A stretch of DNA of 64,000 nt. Origin: SFLA01 sp045595165. Lineage in GTDB: Bacteria; Bacillota; Clostridia; Oscillospirales; CAG-382. Numbering within the stretch: the stretch's first letter is position 1; each line of letters begins with the position of its first letter. Below, piece after piece: positions 19,571 through 27,916 of the stretch. The stretch lies in NCBI GenBank assembly GCA_045595165.1, contig JAZNZY010000019.1, forward strand, positions 62,001-126,000. The letters are read 5' to 3'. The notes under the pieces were generated by a model. That model was not told the origin of the DNA and did no database searches. It saw nothing but the letters and a program-made list of their open reading frames with translations. The position numbers and the translations under genes are program-made.

Positions 19571-19605
19571 AAAAAATCCCCGAGGTTACAAATGTAACTT
19601 CGGGG
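19571..19605 (-). terminator. Minus-strand terminator-like hairpin
   Basis: A 12-bp stem (CCCCGAGGTTAC / GTAACTTCGGGG, one mismatch) has a run of A on its left, so read on the minus strand it is a hairpin followed by ATTTTTTT. It sits just upstream of the promoter at 19618. It may stop transcription from the right before it enters the cotJ leader; alternatively it is an operator. Confidence 0.5.
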
Positions 19606-19617
19606 AGTGGTTTAGGG

Positions 19618-19646
19618 TTGAAAAACTTAAAATGTTGTTGTATACT
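19618..19646 (+). promoter_or_regulatory. Sigma-A-type promoter for the glycine-zipper operon
   Basis: TTGAAA at 19618-19623 and TATACT at 19641-19646 with 17-nt spacing, about 45 nt upstream of the TTG start at 19693. A palindrome lies directly upstream of the -35 box. Confidence 0.65.
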
Positions 19647-19692
19647 TAAAATAAATGATATTTGGATTTAGAATGCGAAAGGGGCTTTTAGG

Positions 19693-20796
19693 TTGAAAAA
19701 AGCGGCGAAAATTTTTATCGTTATAGGAATAGTTCTTGGCCTTCCGTTAATCTTTCCTGCTGTTGTAGGCGGATTTGCTTTGAATAAGTTGAAAAAAGCA
19801 ACTTGCAAGGATGATATTAAGCTGATTGCAATTCTTACTCTATTTTTATGTAATATTATTGGCGGCATTTTAATGCTTTGTTTGAAAGAGGGGGACTTTG
19901 TTTCGTTTGGAAATGGCGAAAATAAAAATAAAGTGAAGAACACACCCGAAGCGACGGAACCAAAGGTTAAATTAAATAAAGCGTTGCGTAAAGCAATTGA
20001 TCAGTATAATGATGCATATACAACGTTAAAAGATAACGGGGATACCTTGTACCGCGAAAGAACTCGTGCTGTAGATCTGATTGTTCATATCGAAAATTTG
20101 GTGAACAGCATAGCAAAACATCCCAAAAGTTTTGACACCGAGATGGTTGAGATAAAAACAAATAGAGGACAGTTTATTAGCGCTTGCGATTTTTCTACAC
20201 AAGAGCTTGAGGCGGCAAAAAGATCAGCCTTAGGCGCTGGTTCCGGTGTAGCTGCTGGTGCGGCAATCGTTAGTATTGCTCCGTCTGTTGCGAAGTGGGT
20301 AGCCACAACATTTGGAACGGCGTCCACGGGGACTGCAATTTCTACATTGTCTGGCGCAGCAGCAACGAATGCCGCACTTGCTTGGCTTGGTGGAGGCACA
20401 GTGGCTCTCGGCGGCGGTGGCATTGTTGGGGGACATGCGCTTCTGGCATTAGCGGGACCTATCGGTTGGAGCGCGGCAGGCGTTTCCATACTTTCTACTG
20501 TTGTTTTGTTTAGTGTAAAAAAGATGAAAAACAACAAAAAGAAAAAAGAAGAAATTGAATCGCTAAAAAACAACACGCATTCGGCACAAATGATCGCGGC
20601 ACAGATTCGGGTGTTACTTGATGAAGTTGTATCTTTGCGCGACAATTTGGGACAGCAATACAATGAATGTGTTACATATTTTGGGGATGATTTTACCACT
20701 ATTCCGACAGAAAAACAGATACAGCTTGGTGTGTTAGTAAATAATACGAAATCTCTCGCCGCTACATTGAGCAAAACGATTGAGCAAGGAATATAA
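19693..20796 (+). CDS. Unrecognised membrane protein with glycine-zipper segment (367 aa)
   Basis: The TTG start follows an AAAGGGG site by about 8 nt. Visible parts: two transmembrane helices (about 5-30 and 45-66), a charged helical soluble region (about 85-185), then a roughly 95-residue Gly/Ala-rich hydrophobic block (GSGVAAGAAIVSIAPSVAKW to AGPIGWSAAGVSILSTVVLF) of glycine-zipper type that could form two to three membrane hairpins. A Lys-rich patch (KKMKNNKKKKEE) and a C-terminal helical region follow. I do not recognise the family. The second gene begins 3 nt after it and has a similar Gly/Ala-rich end, so the two are almost certainly one functional unit. The pair lies alone between cotJ and a kinase gene, bracketed by hairpins, with A/T-rich codon use, as is common for accessory cargo. 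Pore-forming or defence roles are guesses only. Confidence 0.7.
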   Translation: MKKAAKIFIVIGIVLGLPLIFPAVVGGFALNKLKKATCKDDIKLIAILTLFLCNIIGGILMLCLKEGDFVSFGNGENKNKVKNTPEATEPKVKLNKALRKAIDQYNDAYTTLKDNGDTLYRERTRAVDLIVHIENLVNSIAKHPKSFDTEMVEIKTNRGQFISACDFSTQELEAAKRSALGAGSGVAAGAAIVSIAPSVAKWVATTFGTASTGTAISTLSGAAATNAALAWLGGGTVALGGGGIVGGHALLALAGPIGWSAAGVSILSTVVLFSVKKMKNNKKKKEEIESLKNNTHSAQMIAAQIRVLLDEVVSLRDNLGQQYNECVTYFGDDFTTIPTEKQIQLGVLVNNTKSLAATLSKTIEQGI

Positions 20797-20799
20797 ATC

Positions 20800-22251
20800 A
20801 TGGACGCCGAGAAAATTGTTAAAAGCAGTCAAGAGCAAGCCGTAAGTGATTGGATTCGTTATTTGAACCAAGTACGAATAGATAGGCTTATAGATGCGAT
20901 ATCCAAACAAAATGTTAATTTTTCCGCAGCTATAGAAACCATTAATAAAGCGTTTGACGAAGTTAAAGCTACCGTAATCAGTAATCGCGGTGGTGATAAA
21001 GGTATGCATGGTTTTATTGCTGAAATCGCCGAAAGCGGAATCGGTAATGCACGTCAGCAGATAATTGGTAAAGCAAAAATCTATGAATGGATAGATGATA
21101 ACGGCCGTGATGATTTGAAAAGAGGGGCAGAATTTATTCAGCAGAAATTCGTTCAATCTGGCGGGCATCTTTCCTTGGGCGCTATATCAATGCATCTCAA
21201 GAAATATCCGGAATATATCACCAAAGGATATAAATATCAAATTCCCAAAGACCATTATGATAAAATAATAGCTTATCTTGAAATGCCGGCTGAAGTGGCT
21301 AACAAGTTGCCCACATCTACCGGAGAATTTTCGCTTCGTCAATGGAAAGAGGTTCATAGTTTTTTTGAGGCAAATAATATTGACCCAAGCAAAATTGAGC
21401 CTTCGTTGCTTGAATACGGCGAAGTGCAACGAGATGCAATTAGTGATACTTTTAATAAGGAAAAAGAACACTTACGCGAAGTGGATAAAAAACAAAGAGT
21501 TGACGCTAATCAAAAAAGCAAAGCCAATCTTTCGGAAGGTGTCAAAGCTACTGCGGTATCAGCGGCTATTGAAGGTGCAACCACGTTCGTTACAGCGGTT
21601 GCCCATAAGCGTAAATGCGGGAAGAAAATTAAAGATTTTGACCAAACAGATTGGGTAGAAATTGCAGAGGAAAGCGGAAAAGGAACGGTAAAAGGCGGAG
21701 TTCGCGGAGCGAGCATATATGCGCTCACTAATTTCACCGCAACACCAGCAGCCATTGCGAGCGCTTTAACAACAGCGGCGTTTGGTGTTGCAGAGCAAGC
21801 ATATTTATTTAGAAACGGGGTTATTGACGAAGTTCAGTTTATTGAAAACTCGGAGATGCTTTGTTTGGATGCATCGGTGAGTGCATTATCGTCTTTTGCA
21901 GGGCAGATGCTGATCCCTATACCAGTGTTAGGTGCTGTTATTGGTAATGCCGTGGGTACCATGATTTATCAAATCGGAAAAGATAGTCTTGCTGCTAAGG
22001 AACAAGAACTTATCGAACAATATCTAAAAGATATTTCTGATTTAGATGATAAGTTGGCAGAGGAATATCAGCAGTATATAAAGCAACTGAATTGTTGTCT
22101 TTCCAAATACATAGAGCTGCTATCGATTGCGTTTGATCCCGATCTTGAAAAAGCACTTGACGGCTCCGTAGCTTTGGCGAAACATATGGGTGTACCTGAT
22201 GCGGAAATATTGGACAGCTACGATAAAATTTCTGGTTACTTTTTGAATTAA
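20800..22251 (+). CDS. Unrecognised protein with C-terminal glycine-zipper region (483 aa), partner of the preceding gene
   Basis: The ATG is 3 nt after the upstream stop, with AAGGA inside the upstream gene; coupling is likely. Residues 1-240 are soluble and helical, with a region around 110-200 (RGAEFIQQKFVQSGGHLSLG, FSLRQWKEVHSFFEANNIDP) that looks like a compact alpha domain, then a charged coiled-coil-like stretch (about 215-245). Residues about 245-400 alternate Ala/Gly-rich hydrophobic helices (EGVKATAVSAAIEGATTFVT; IPIPVLGAVIGNAVGTMIYQ) with a basic loop. The tail is an acidic helical bundle. No enzymatic motif is visible. The hydrophobic segments resemble membrane-inserting effectors in character only. 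A strong terminator follows 15 nt after the stop. Confidence 0.7.
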   Translation: MDAEKIVKSSQEQAVSDWIRYLNQVRIDRLIDAISKQNVNFSAAIETINKAFDEVKATVISNRGGDKGMHGFIAEIAESGIGNARQQIIGKAKIYEWIDDNGRDDLKRGAEFIQQKFVQSGGHLSLGAISMHLKKYPEYITKGYKYQIPKDHYDKIIAYLEMPAEVANKLPTSTGEFSLRQWKEVHSFFEANNIDPSKIEPSLLEYGEVQRDAISDTFNKEKEHLREVDKKQRVDANQKSKANLSEGVKATAVSAAIEGATTFVTAVAHKRKCGKKIKDFDQTDWVEIAEESGKGTVKGGVRGASIYALTNFTATPAAIASALTTAAFGVAEQAYLFRNGVIDEVQFIENSEMLCLDASVSALSSFAGQMLIPIPVLGAVIGNAVGTMIYQIGKDSLAAKEQELIEQYLKDISDLDDKLAEEYQQYIKQLNCCLSKYIELLSIAFDPDLEKALDGSVALAKHMGVPDAEILDSYDKISGYFLN

Positions 22252-22265
22252 CACTACCATGCATT

Positions 22266-22297
22266 AAAAACGGAGGCTTTTTCGCCTCCGTTTTTGT
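22266..22297. terminator. Bidirectional terminator between convergent genes
   Basis: AAAAACGGAGGC-ttttttc-GCCTCCGTTTTT: a 7-bp GC-rich stem extended by A:T pairs, with T-runs on both strands. It ends both the glycine-zipper operon and the convergent P-loop kinase gene. Confidence 0.92.
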
Positions 22298-22307
22298 ATA
22301 TATACTT

Positions 22308-22847
22308 TTACAGACTCTCAATAAACTCTACCGTTTTCGCTCTTAGCTGTTCTATATCGCCGTCGTTGTGGATATATTTATGGGCAAAGGCGATGGGGCC
22401 GCCTTTTTCAAGGTTTTCGATCTCCGCGATATCTCTTGCCATAGATTGCTCATAGGTAAAGGGGCGCACCTCGCGGACGGCAAGACGGTCGTATCTGTCG
22501 CCGGAATCGGTAACCACCGCAAGGAGAACTATATTTCCGATCTTTTCGGAAAGATATTTATATTCCGACCAGGAGTAGAGCCCGTCCAGCACCACGTCGT
22601 GCTCCTTGGAAAGCTCGCGTATCTCGTCCTCCAGCTTAACGGCGTAAGCCGCCATACCGTATTTGGCACGTAAGCCCTCACGGATGATCTTTTCGTTTTC
22701 GGGAGTTTTTTCCAAGCCCTGCTCGGCGATCATCTTCATTGTAACGCCGCCGAAATAAACGCTTTTCCAGCCTCTTTGGGTGAAAACCTCGGTTACAACG
22801 GATTTTCCGCTTCCGCACATACCGACAACAGCAACGATGTTTCCCAT
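22308..22847 (-). CDS. P-loop nucleoside/CoA-type kinase-like ATPase
   Basis: A 179-residue protein. The start at 22847 is chosen because AAGGAG precedes it and it opens directly with MGNIVAVVGMCGSGKS, a Walker A loop at residues 9-16; the earlier in-frame ATG reads through an intergenic repeat. VVLDGLYSW is a plausible Walker B region and VTDSGDRYDRL with a basic lid (RLAVREVRPFT) fits small kinases of the dephospho-CoA kinase or nucleotide kinase fold. The family cannot be fixed further; a kinase acting on a small metabolite or nucleotide is the best guess. The next gene upstream on the strand is a radical SAM enzyme about 125 nt away. Confidence 0.7.
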   Translation of the reverse strand: MGNIVAVVGMCGSGKSVVTEVFTQRGWKSVYFGGVTMKMIAEQGLEKTPENEKIIREGLRAKYGMAAYAVKLEDEIRELSKEHDVVLDGLYSWSEYKYLSEKIGNIVLLAVVTDSGDRYDRLAVREVRPFTYEQSMARDIAEIENLEKGGPIAFAHKYIHNDGDIEQLRAKTVEFIESL

Positions 22848-22886
22848 ATTATAATACTCCTTTTCTTCAATTAATGTATATTTGGC

Positions 22887-22908
22887 GGACGGTCGAGGAC
22901 GCCCGTCC
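22887..22908. repeat. Single GC-rich palindrome in the spacer
   Basis: GGACGG-tcgaggacg-CCCGTCC forms a short GC-rich hairpin in an otherwise A/T-rich spacer between the radical SAM gene and the kinase gene. As I remember, similar GGACGGGCGTCCTCGACCG-like repeats are scattered in clostridial genomes. Only this copy is in the window. Confidence 0.45.
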
Positions 22909-22972
22909 CTACGCGATTTTTGCACAAAATCAGTACGCCTATTGTTTTGCTTTATTTTACTTTATTATACTA

Positions 22973-23854
22973 TTAAACGCCTTGATTGTCAAATGGAGGA
23001 ATAAAACTTTCCTTTGCGGTTTCCCCGTCCTGAACAAATGCGTTTTCCACGCCGATGTGCTTTGCAAACTCCACCACCTCGCTATATTCCGTTTCCGTTA
23101 CCCTGCGGTATATCTCGGGGTGGGAATTTTTCACCTGATCCATAGGTGTGTATTGGTTCATTATGCTTATATAAATTCTGTTTCCGTAGCGGGAGTGCAG
23201 ATATTCGATAACCTCCTTGCTCTCCTCTGTGTGCCCGGGAAGCACCAGATGCCGCACTATAACTCCTCTGCGCATAGTCCCGCGGTGGATGACCTCTTCA
23301 CCGCATTGGCGCACCATTTCGTCAAGCGCTTTTGATGCCTGCTCAAAATAATCCTTTGCCCCGCTGTAGCGCAAAGCGGTTTCGGAGCGGATATATTTGA
23401 AATCAGGCAGGTAAATATCCACCAGTCCGTCAAGTCTTTTTATGGTTTCCGCCTTTTCGTACCCGCCGCTGTTCCAAACTATAGGAAGCCCAAGCTTTTC
23501 CTCCTTTGCCCTTTTAAGCACGGGAATTATCTGTTCTGTGTAGTGGGTGGGGGTAACGAGGTTTATGTTGTGCACGCCTTGCGATTTTAATTCAGTGAAT
23601 ATTTCATACAGCCTGTCTGCCGTTATCTCTTTTCCCGTTTCACAGCGGGATATCTCTCTGTTCTGGCAGAACACGCATTTTAAATTACAGCCCGCAAAAA
23701 ACACCGTGCCGCTTCCGTTTTTATATGATATGGGCGGTTCTTCCCAAAAATGAGGCGCCGCACGGGAAATACGCATTTTATCCCCGCAGCCGCATACTCC
23801 TTTTTCCGTCCTTCTGTCCGTACCGCATTCACGGGGACAAATGTTGCAGTTCAT
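22973..23854 (-). CDS. Radical SAM protein, PflX type (pyruvate formate-lyase-activase-like)
   Basis: A 293-residue protein with a GGAGA site before the ATG. The N-terminus holds a Cys cluster (CNICPRECG, CGCG) and residues about 55-62 give the radical SAM motif CNLKCVFCQ (CxxxCxxC), which binds the [4Fe-4S] cluster that cleaves S-adenosylmethionine. Downstream TIM-barrel features are present: NLVTPTHYTEQI, VWNSGGYEK, YLPDFKY and RHLVLPGHTEES. This pattern fits the uncharacterised PflX/COG1313 group rather than true PflA. The substrate is unknown and no pfl gene is in the window. Confidence 0.85.
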   Translation of the reverse strand: MNCNICPRECGTDRRTEKGVCGCGDKMRISRAAPHFWEEPPISYKNGSGTVFFAGCNLKCVFCQNREISRCETGKEITADRLYEIFTELKSQGVHNINLVTPTHYTEQIIPVLKRAKEEKLGLPIVWNSGGYEKAETIKRLDGLVDIYLPDFKYIRSETALRYSGAKDYFEQASKALDEMVRQCGEEVIHRGTMRRGVIVRHLVLPGHTEESKEVIEYLHSRYGNRIYISIMNQYTPMDQVKNSHPEIYRRVTETEYSEVVEFAKHIGVENAFVQDGETAKESFIPPFDNQGV

Positions 23855-23866
23855 TGTTTTTCTCCA

Positions 23867-23895
23867 TTGACATATACTTTTTTCTAATTTATAAT
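23867..23895 (+). promoter_or_regulatory. Consensus sigma-A promoter
   Basis: Exact TTGACA (23867-23872) and TATAAT (23890-23895) with the ideal 17-nt spacing, 37 nt before the phosphoesterase ATG. It is one of the strongest promoters in the window. Confidence 0.92.
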
Positions 23896-23931
23896 ATATC
23901 CGTAATAACTAAAAAAGTAAAGGGGTATCAT

Positions 23932-25902
23932 ATGAAAAAAGCATTTTTTATTATTATGGCACTTTTCCTTTCCCTTTGTCTGCCGCTTTCTCTCGCTTCC
24001 TGCGGTTCGTATGAAAACACAGAAAGCGTGGGCGGAGAAGAGTCCTCCACCGCTCCTGCGGAGCCCGTAAAGGTGGAAAACGGACTTGCGGTTTATATGC
24101 CCTCCGACAGGCCTTTGAGAATTGCCCAGTTTGCCGACGTGCACTTCGGTATCGAGGGCAACGCTTACCACAACGATAAGGTGGAACGTACAAAAAAATA
24201 TCTTCAGTACATAGTAGATACCGAAAAGCCCGATCTTATCGTTTGCTCGGGTGATAACATACTTTCAACCGGTGTGGAAGCGCTTAAGGAATTCGTCGGC
24301 CTTATGGAAAGCTACGAAATTCCTTGGACCTTCATATACGGCAACCACGATGCGGAAAGCAACTCCGCAGGCTATAGCAAAAAAGAACTTTCCGAATATC
24401 TCGATTCCTGCGATACGGACTATCTCCTTTACGATAGCGGCTACGTTGAAGCCGACGCCAACCGCTACGGCAACTTCTCCGTTTCCGTGCTGAACAGCGA
24501 CGGAACAAAGCTTCTGGGCGCAATATTGCTTATGGATGCAGGTATCTATGACGGCGCCATAAGCTCCTATGAATCTATCACCGCAGGGCAGATCGATTGG
24601 TACAAATCCGAGATCGACAAGCTGGCTTCTATTTACAACGGCGAAGGCGTTATGCCGTCTATAGTGTTCTCCCACATTCAGCTTCCCGAATATTACACTG
24701 CGTACAAGGCGGCGCTTTCGGGCAGCGGCGCGGAATTCGTTATAAAGCAGGAGCTTTCTTCAGGTGCAGTCGAGGAGATCCGCACAGGCGGTCCCACCAA
24801 AGAAAACACGGGATTTTTTGATGCGATGAAGGAAAAGGCAAGCACCGTCGCCTTCTTCTGCGGACACGCTCATACTTTTGATTTTCAGGTAAAAATGGAC
24901 GGTATCGTTTTGGGCTTCGGTCCCCAGACGGGATTTTCCACCCTTTTTGAAAATAACGATATGCCCCGCCGTACATATATTTATAATTTCGATAAAGATT
25001 TTAATTTCACCACGGATTGCTGTACCGAGGACGGCAGCGAACTGGGTCTTACCTACTGCGGCACCTTTGATGATTCCGCTGAGTATGACGAGGCAACGGG
25101 TACATACACCGTTTCCTGCAATTTCAATTACGGCAACGAAATAGTTTTTGCCTATAACGGCGTAAGACTTACTACCGAAAACACGGAAATATCCGGCGAA
25201 GTGAGAATTTCCACCGAATCTTTGTGGAAGGGCGGCTTTTATTGTCCCGACGGAAAGACTCTTATCTTTGACGGCGTAACGGGACGCACCTGCAACTTTA
25301 TCTATGATCCTGCCGCAAAAACTCTTGCCGTAGAAACGGAGGAGGTGGCGGTAGACCCCAACGCTCCCAAGGGCGTGAAGATCAACACCGTCAATAAGGA
25401 CGCCGGCGCAGACGCCATCGCCGTGTGGACGGAAGCCGGCACAAAGGTAAAATTCGTTAACGATGCATCTACCGGAGAGGGCGATTGGATCGGCCACGGC
25501 TGGAGATATTACGTTGTGGTTGACAGCGAGGGCAGAATAGCATACGCGGTTCTGTGGCCCTTGAGCGGTTACGGCGGACCTACCGGTTCAAGCTATTACG
25601 CCCACATTTATTATTCGGATTACAACAAAAATCCCGCAATCAAGCTGCTGGATGGCTTTGCAAACGACTGGGCTTCCGGCGGATTCGGATATACTCTGTT
25701 CGAGATCGTCGTTCCCGAGGGCGGCTTCGCTATCACGGGACACGGAACCGTGAACTACGAGCTTGTGGATATGCTTTCCCAAGGAACGGTAGAGGATTAC
25801 GGCGTGGCGAATATAAATACCCGTTCAATTTATAACAATAATATCCGCGTTTCCTACGATACGGAAACAATGCTTATTACCATCACCACGGTAGAAGAAT
25901 AG
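23932..25902 (+). CDS. Calcineurin-like metallophosphoesterase lipoprotein
   Basis: A 656-residue protein starting at 23932 after AAAGGGG. Residues 1-24 form a lipoprotein signal with the lipobox LASC (Cys24). Residues about 60-350 are a calcineurin-like phosphoesterase domain: FADVHFG (motif I Asp/His), VCSGDN (II), YGNHDAES (III), FSHIQLP (IV) and CGHAHTF (V) supply the two-metal site. The rest (about 350-656) is beta-rich with a jelly-roll look and no named family. The enzyme would sit outside the membrane, hydrolysing a phosphomonoester or diester; substrate unknown. It is a single-gene unit with its own consensus promoter. Confidence 0.88.
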   Translation: MKKAFFIIMALFLSLCLPLSLASCGSYENTESVGGEESSTAPAEPVKVENGLAVYMPSDRPLRIAQFADVHFGIEGNAYHNDKVERTKKYLQYIVDTEKPDLIVCSGDNILSTGVEALKEFVGLMESYEIPWTFIYGNHDAESNSAGYSKKELSEYLDSCDTDYLLYDSGYVEADANRYGNFSVSVLNSDGTKLLGAILLMDAGIYDGAISSYESITAGQIDWYKSEIDKLASIYNGEGVMPSIVFSHIQLPEYYTAYKAALSGSGAEFVIKQELSSGAVEEIRTGGPTKENTGFFDAMKEKASTVAFFCGHAHTFDFQVKMDGIVLGFGPQTGFSTLFENNDMPRRTYIYNFDKDFNFTTDCCTEDGSELGLTYCGTFDDSAEYDEATGTYTVSCNFNYGNEIVFAYNGVRLTTENTEISGEVRISTESLWKGGFYCPDGKTLIFDGVTGRTCNFIYDPAAKTLAVETEEVAVDPNAPKGVKINTVNKDAGADAIAVWTEAGTKVKFVNDASTGEGDWIGHGWRYYVVVDSEGRIAYAVLWPLSGYGGPTGSSYYAHIYYSDYNKNPAIKLLDGFANDWASGGFGYTLFEIVVPEGGFAITGHGTVNYELVDMLSQGTVEDYGVANINTRSIYNNNIRVSYDTETMLITITTVEE

Positions 25903-25906
25903 TTTT

Positions 25907-26007
25907 CCCTAAACCAAAAGAGTATTGGCGAGAGGAATATTCTGGCAATTATCCATATTTGACTACAAAATCCTATGAAACCGGAAGCAATGTCGACGAA
26001 TGGTGAT
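25907..26007 (+). pseudogene. Possible C-terminal coding remnant
   Basis: Directly after the phosphoesterase stop, another frame reads through about 33 codons with protein-like composition (EYWREEYSGNYPYLTTKSYE, ending VDEW) to a TGA. There is no start codon or ribosome-binding site for it. It may be the tail of a lost gene, or chance. Low confidence. Confidence 0.25.
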
Positions 26008-26037
26008 AATAGCAAATTCCACTTTATTCAAACAGTT

Positions 26038-26068
26038 TGAAAAGCGGAGGCACCTGCCTCCGCTTTTT
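26038..26068. terminator. Bidirectional terminator
   Basis: AAAGCGGAGGC-acct-GCCTCCGCTTT with flanking A and T runs on the two strands. It serves the phosphoesterase gene on the plus strand and the end of the convergent minus-strand run. Confidence 0.9.
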
Positions 26069-26129
26069 GTTGTATTCAGTTGTGCGCTCTGGTAACATTT
26101 GCGTTAATCGGAATATTCGATAAACAGGA

Positions 26130-26762
26130 TTAAAAATCCTCTTGTCCGTTTTGGGACATTCCAAGTGCTATATCTTGCTTGGAAACGGTAACCTGCTTTT
26201 CAATGTCATTTTTATCCGTGCCGTATAATATCAAATTGTTGTCTTGCAACAATATTCGGTCTAAAGAAAATACATCGCACATTTTTGATACATTCAGAAA
26301 CTGCTTTGTTTTGTAATTAAAAGCAAAGCATTCATCGGGACATGCCCAATAGCATCCCTCAAAAATTAAGAAATCATCAAGTGTCTTTGCATCCATAATA
26401 ATAAATGATTCCTCACCGTGAATTACGGATTCGGGGAAATATTCGTATTCTGTGGACAGAGTATCAGCATTAATCAATGTGAAACCGTACAATGTTTTTC
26501 TGAAGCAAATAAAACGCTGCCCATTTAAGGTAATAGGGTAGAAATCACTTTGGTAGTGATGTCTGTCGCAAAAATTGCATTCATATATAAGGTCGCCTTT
26601 TTTAAAAACCACGTGTGCCGTTTCTCTATAGTTAAGCTTTGAATGGTGCTCAAATACGTCTACATAAATTTCCACATCGAAAACGCCCACTGATATGTGC
26701 TCGGAATGATCAAACGCAAAATCTTTTGCATATTCGAGTATATATTTATTTGTCGAGTTCAT
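26130..26762 (-). CDS. Hypothetical protein (210 aa)
   Basis: No family recognised. Of two in-frame ATGs (26768 and 26762) the second has normal spacing (7 nt) from AAAAAGGAG, so it is preferred. The protein is acidic and mixed alpha/beta, with a C-x2-C/H-rich spot (YECNFCDRHHYQSDF) and a second Cys pair (CYWACPDECF) that might bind zinc. No signal peptide or membrane helix. It is the last gene of a minus-strand accessory run that also holds an ADP-ribosylation-type pseudogene and a small membrane protein. Confidence 0.65.
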   Translation of the reverse strand: MNSTNKYILEYAKDFAFDHSEHISVGVFDVEIYVDVFEHHSKLNYRETAHVVFKKGDLIYECNFCDRHHYQSDFYPITLNGQRFICFRKTLYGFTLINADTLSTEYEYFPESVIHGEESFIIMDAKTLDDFLIFEGCYWACPDECFAFNYKTKQFLNVSKMCDVFSLDRILLQDNNLILYGTDKNDIEKQVTVSKQDIALGMSQNGQEDF

Positions 26763-26885
26763 CGTCATTCTCCTTTTTAGTGAAGTTTCAAATGTATCGA
26801 ATCCTTTTTTTTAGTCGACATGTTGCCTTTGTCGATGAATCTATTTTTGCAAAGCCAAACGACACGGTATGTATAGATCAAATTG

Positions 26886-27226
26886 CTATTCAAGAACCTT
26901 AATTATCTCGATTTTTCCTACAATATGGCTGTTGAAATCGTTTAGCTCCTCCGCAGGAATCCAAAGCTCTTGATGATAAGATTTACCGACTGTTTGTACA
27001 GGAAACGAAGATATATAATCGTCATCAACTTCAAATTTAGTAACGTATCCTATGTATCCTGAATCGGGATCCTTCGTGTTCCATTTGCCGGCAATTTCTT
27101 CTGCATAGCGTTGATTCAGAACGGGATAAAATATGGGCTGCCAATCGAGCCTCGGCGGAAACTTTTAAAACCGCTTTGCTCGATCAACTCTTTCTCTTTT
27201 TGACCGACGGGTCGGTATAAAATCAT
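26886..27226 (-). pseudogene. Frameshifted ADP-ribosylation/crystallin J1-like protein
   Basis: The minus strand opens MILYRPVGQKEKELIEQSGF and then runs to a stop, but shifting frame at the A-run near 27163-27166 restores FPPRLDWQPIFYPVLNQRYA and continues without a stop to ELWIPAEELNDFN..IIKVLE. The joined product (about 113 residues) matches a small protein family that I recall being annotated as ADP-ribosylation/crystallin J1. The likely lesion is loss of one A from a homopolymer (the intact codons would read F-K-K-F-P-P). The start overlaps the stop of the upstream membrane-protein gene by ATGA. It is either a true pseudogene or a sequencing indel. Confidence 0.75.
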
Positions 27227-27753
27227 ATTGACTCCTTTTCATCATAAAACACCTGAAATGATCTCACACATTCGGTGTTTCCGTAGCAAGTAAGGGTAAT
27301 TTTTGAATTCAAAAGCTTAGCTTTCAGCTTTTTCTTTTCGGTTTCGGGGATTTCCTTTGTTACGTTATAATACTTTTTCCCGCTTTCGTCGGTGAAAATA
27401 ATACAAATGACCGAGGAGGCGTGTCTTGTTACGGGCTTTAATATAAAGGATAGCTTATTGCAGGTAATGGTAACGTTCTTTTCCACGGATGACTTTATTT
27501 TATTGAACCGCGCGTAAACCAGATAACGGCGCAATCCCATATACACAAAAAGGGCGAGTATACACACCGTTAACAGAACGACGTAAAATATTTTGTCGGC
27601 GGTGAAAGAAATTTCGTTGGTTAAAAATGCCGCCAAAAACACCGCCGCTATCAGCACAGACAGAAAAATTCCCGCCCGTAAATAATCAACATACGCCTTT
27701 TTCATCGTTTCTTTTTGCGTTTTCAAAACGTGAGATTGTTTTTCTTCTGCCAT
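27223..27753 (-). CDS. Small two-TM membrane protein of unknown function (176 aa)
   Basis: The start at 27753 is fixed by an AAGGAG site directly upstream; the longer open frame only translates the adjacent hairpin array. After a charged N-terminus come two transmembrane helices (about 27-46 and 55-77), then a basic cytoplasmic-looking domain of about 95 residues with beta character (KNVTITCNKLSFILKP, VICIIFTDESGKKYYNV). No named domain is recognised. Its stop overlaps the start of the frameshifted ADP-ribosylation-type gene by ATGA, so the two were translated as a pair. An F-type hairpin array fills its leader. Confidence 0.75.
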   Translation of the reverse strand: MAEEKQSHVLKTQKETMKKAYVDYLRAGIFLSVLIAAVFLAAFLTNEISFTADKIFYVVLLTVCILALFVYMGLRRYLVYARFNKIKSSVEKNVTITCNKLSFILKPVTRHASSVICIIFTDESGKKYYNVTKEIPETEKKKLKAKLLNSKITLTCYGNTECVRSFQVFYDEKESI

Positions 27754-27771
27754 AAAGGGCTCCTTTCTTTG

Positions 27772-27905
27772 TCCGACTTCGTCGGAGTGATATGGACGGC
27801 GTTGCCGTCGTGATATAGCACAACTTCGTCGCGCGTGATATAGAAAGCCGTCGGCTTTCGTGATATGCTTGCTTCGCAAGCGTGATATGCGCACTGTGTG
27901 CGCGT
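27772..27905 (-). repeat. Hairpin array, GTGATAT linker family (array F1)
   Basis: On the plus strand: hairpin TCCGACttcGTCGGA, then GTGATAT repeated five times, each copy followed by a different small inverted repeat (GGACGGCgttGCCGTC; GCACAACTTCGTCGCGC; GAAAGCCgtcGGCTTTC; GCTTGCttcGCAAGC; GCGCACtgtGTGCGC), ending at GTGA. It fills the spacer between the four-helix-bundle pseudogene and the ribosome-binding site of the 176-aa membrane protein gene. Confidence 0.85.
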
Positions 27906-27916
27906 GAAAGGAAGAT

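Noticed and set aside
27754..27894. N-terminal extension of the 176-aa membrane protein
   Set aside because: It translates the hairpin array; the downstream ATG has a strong AAGGAG site.
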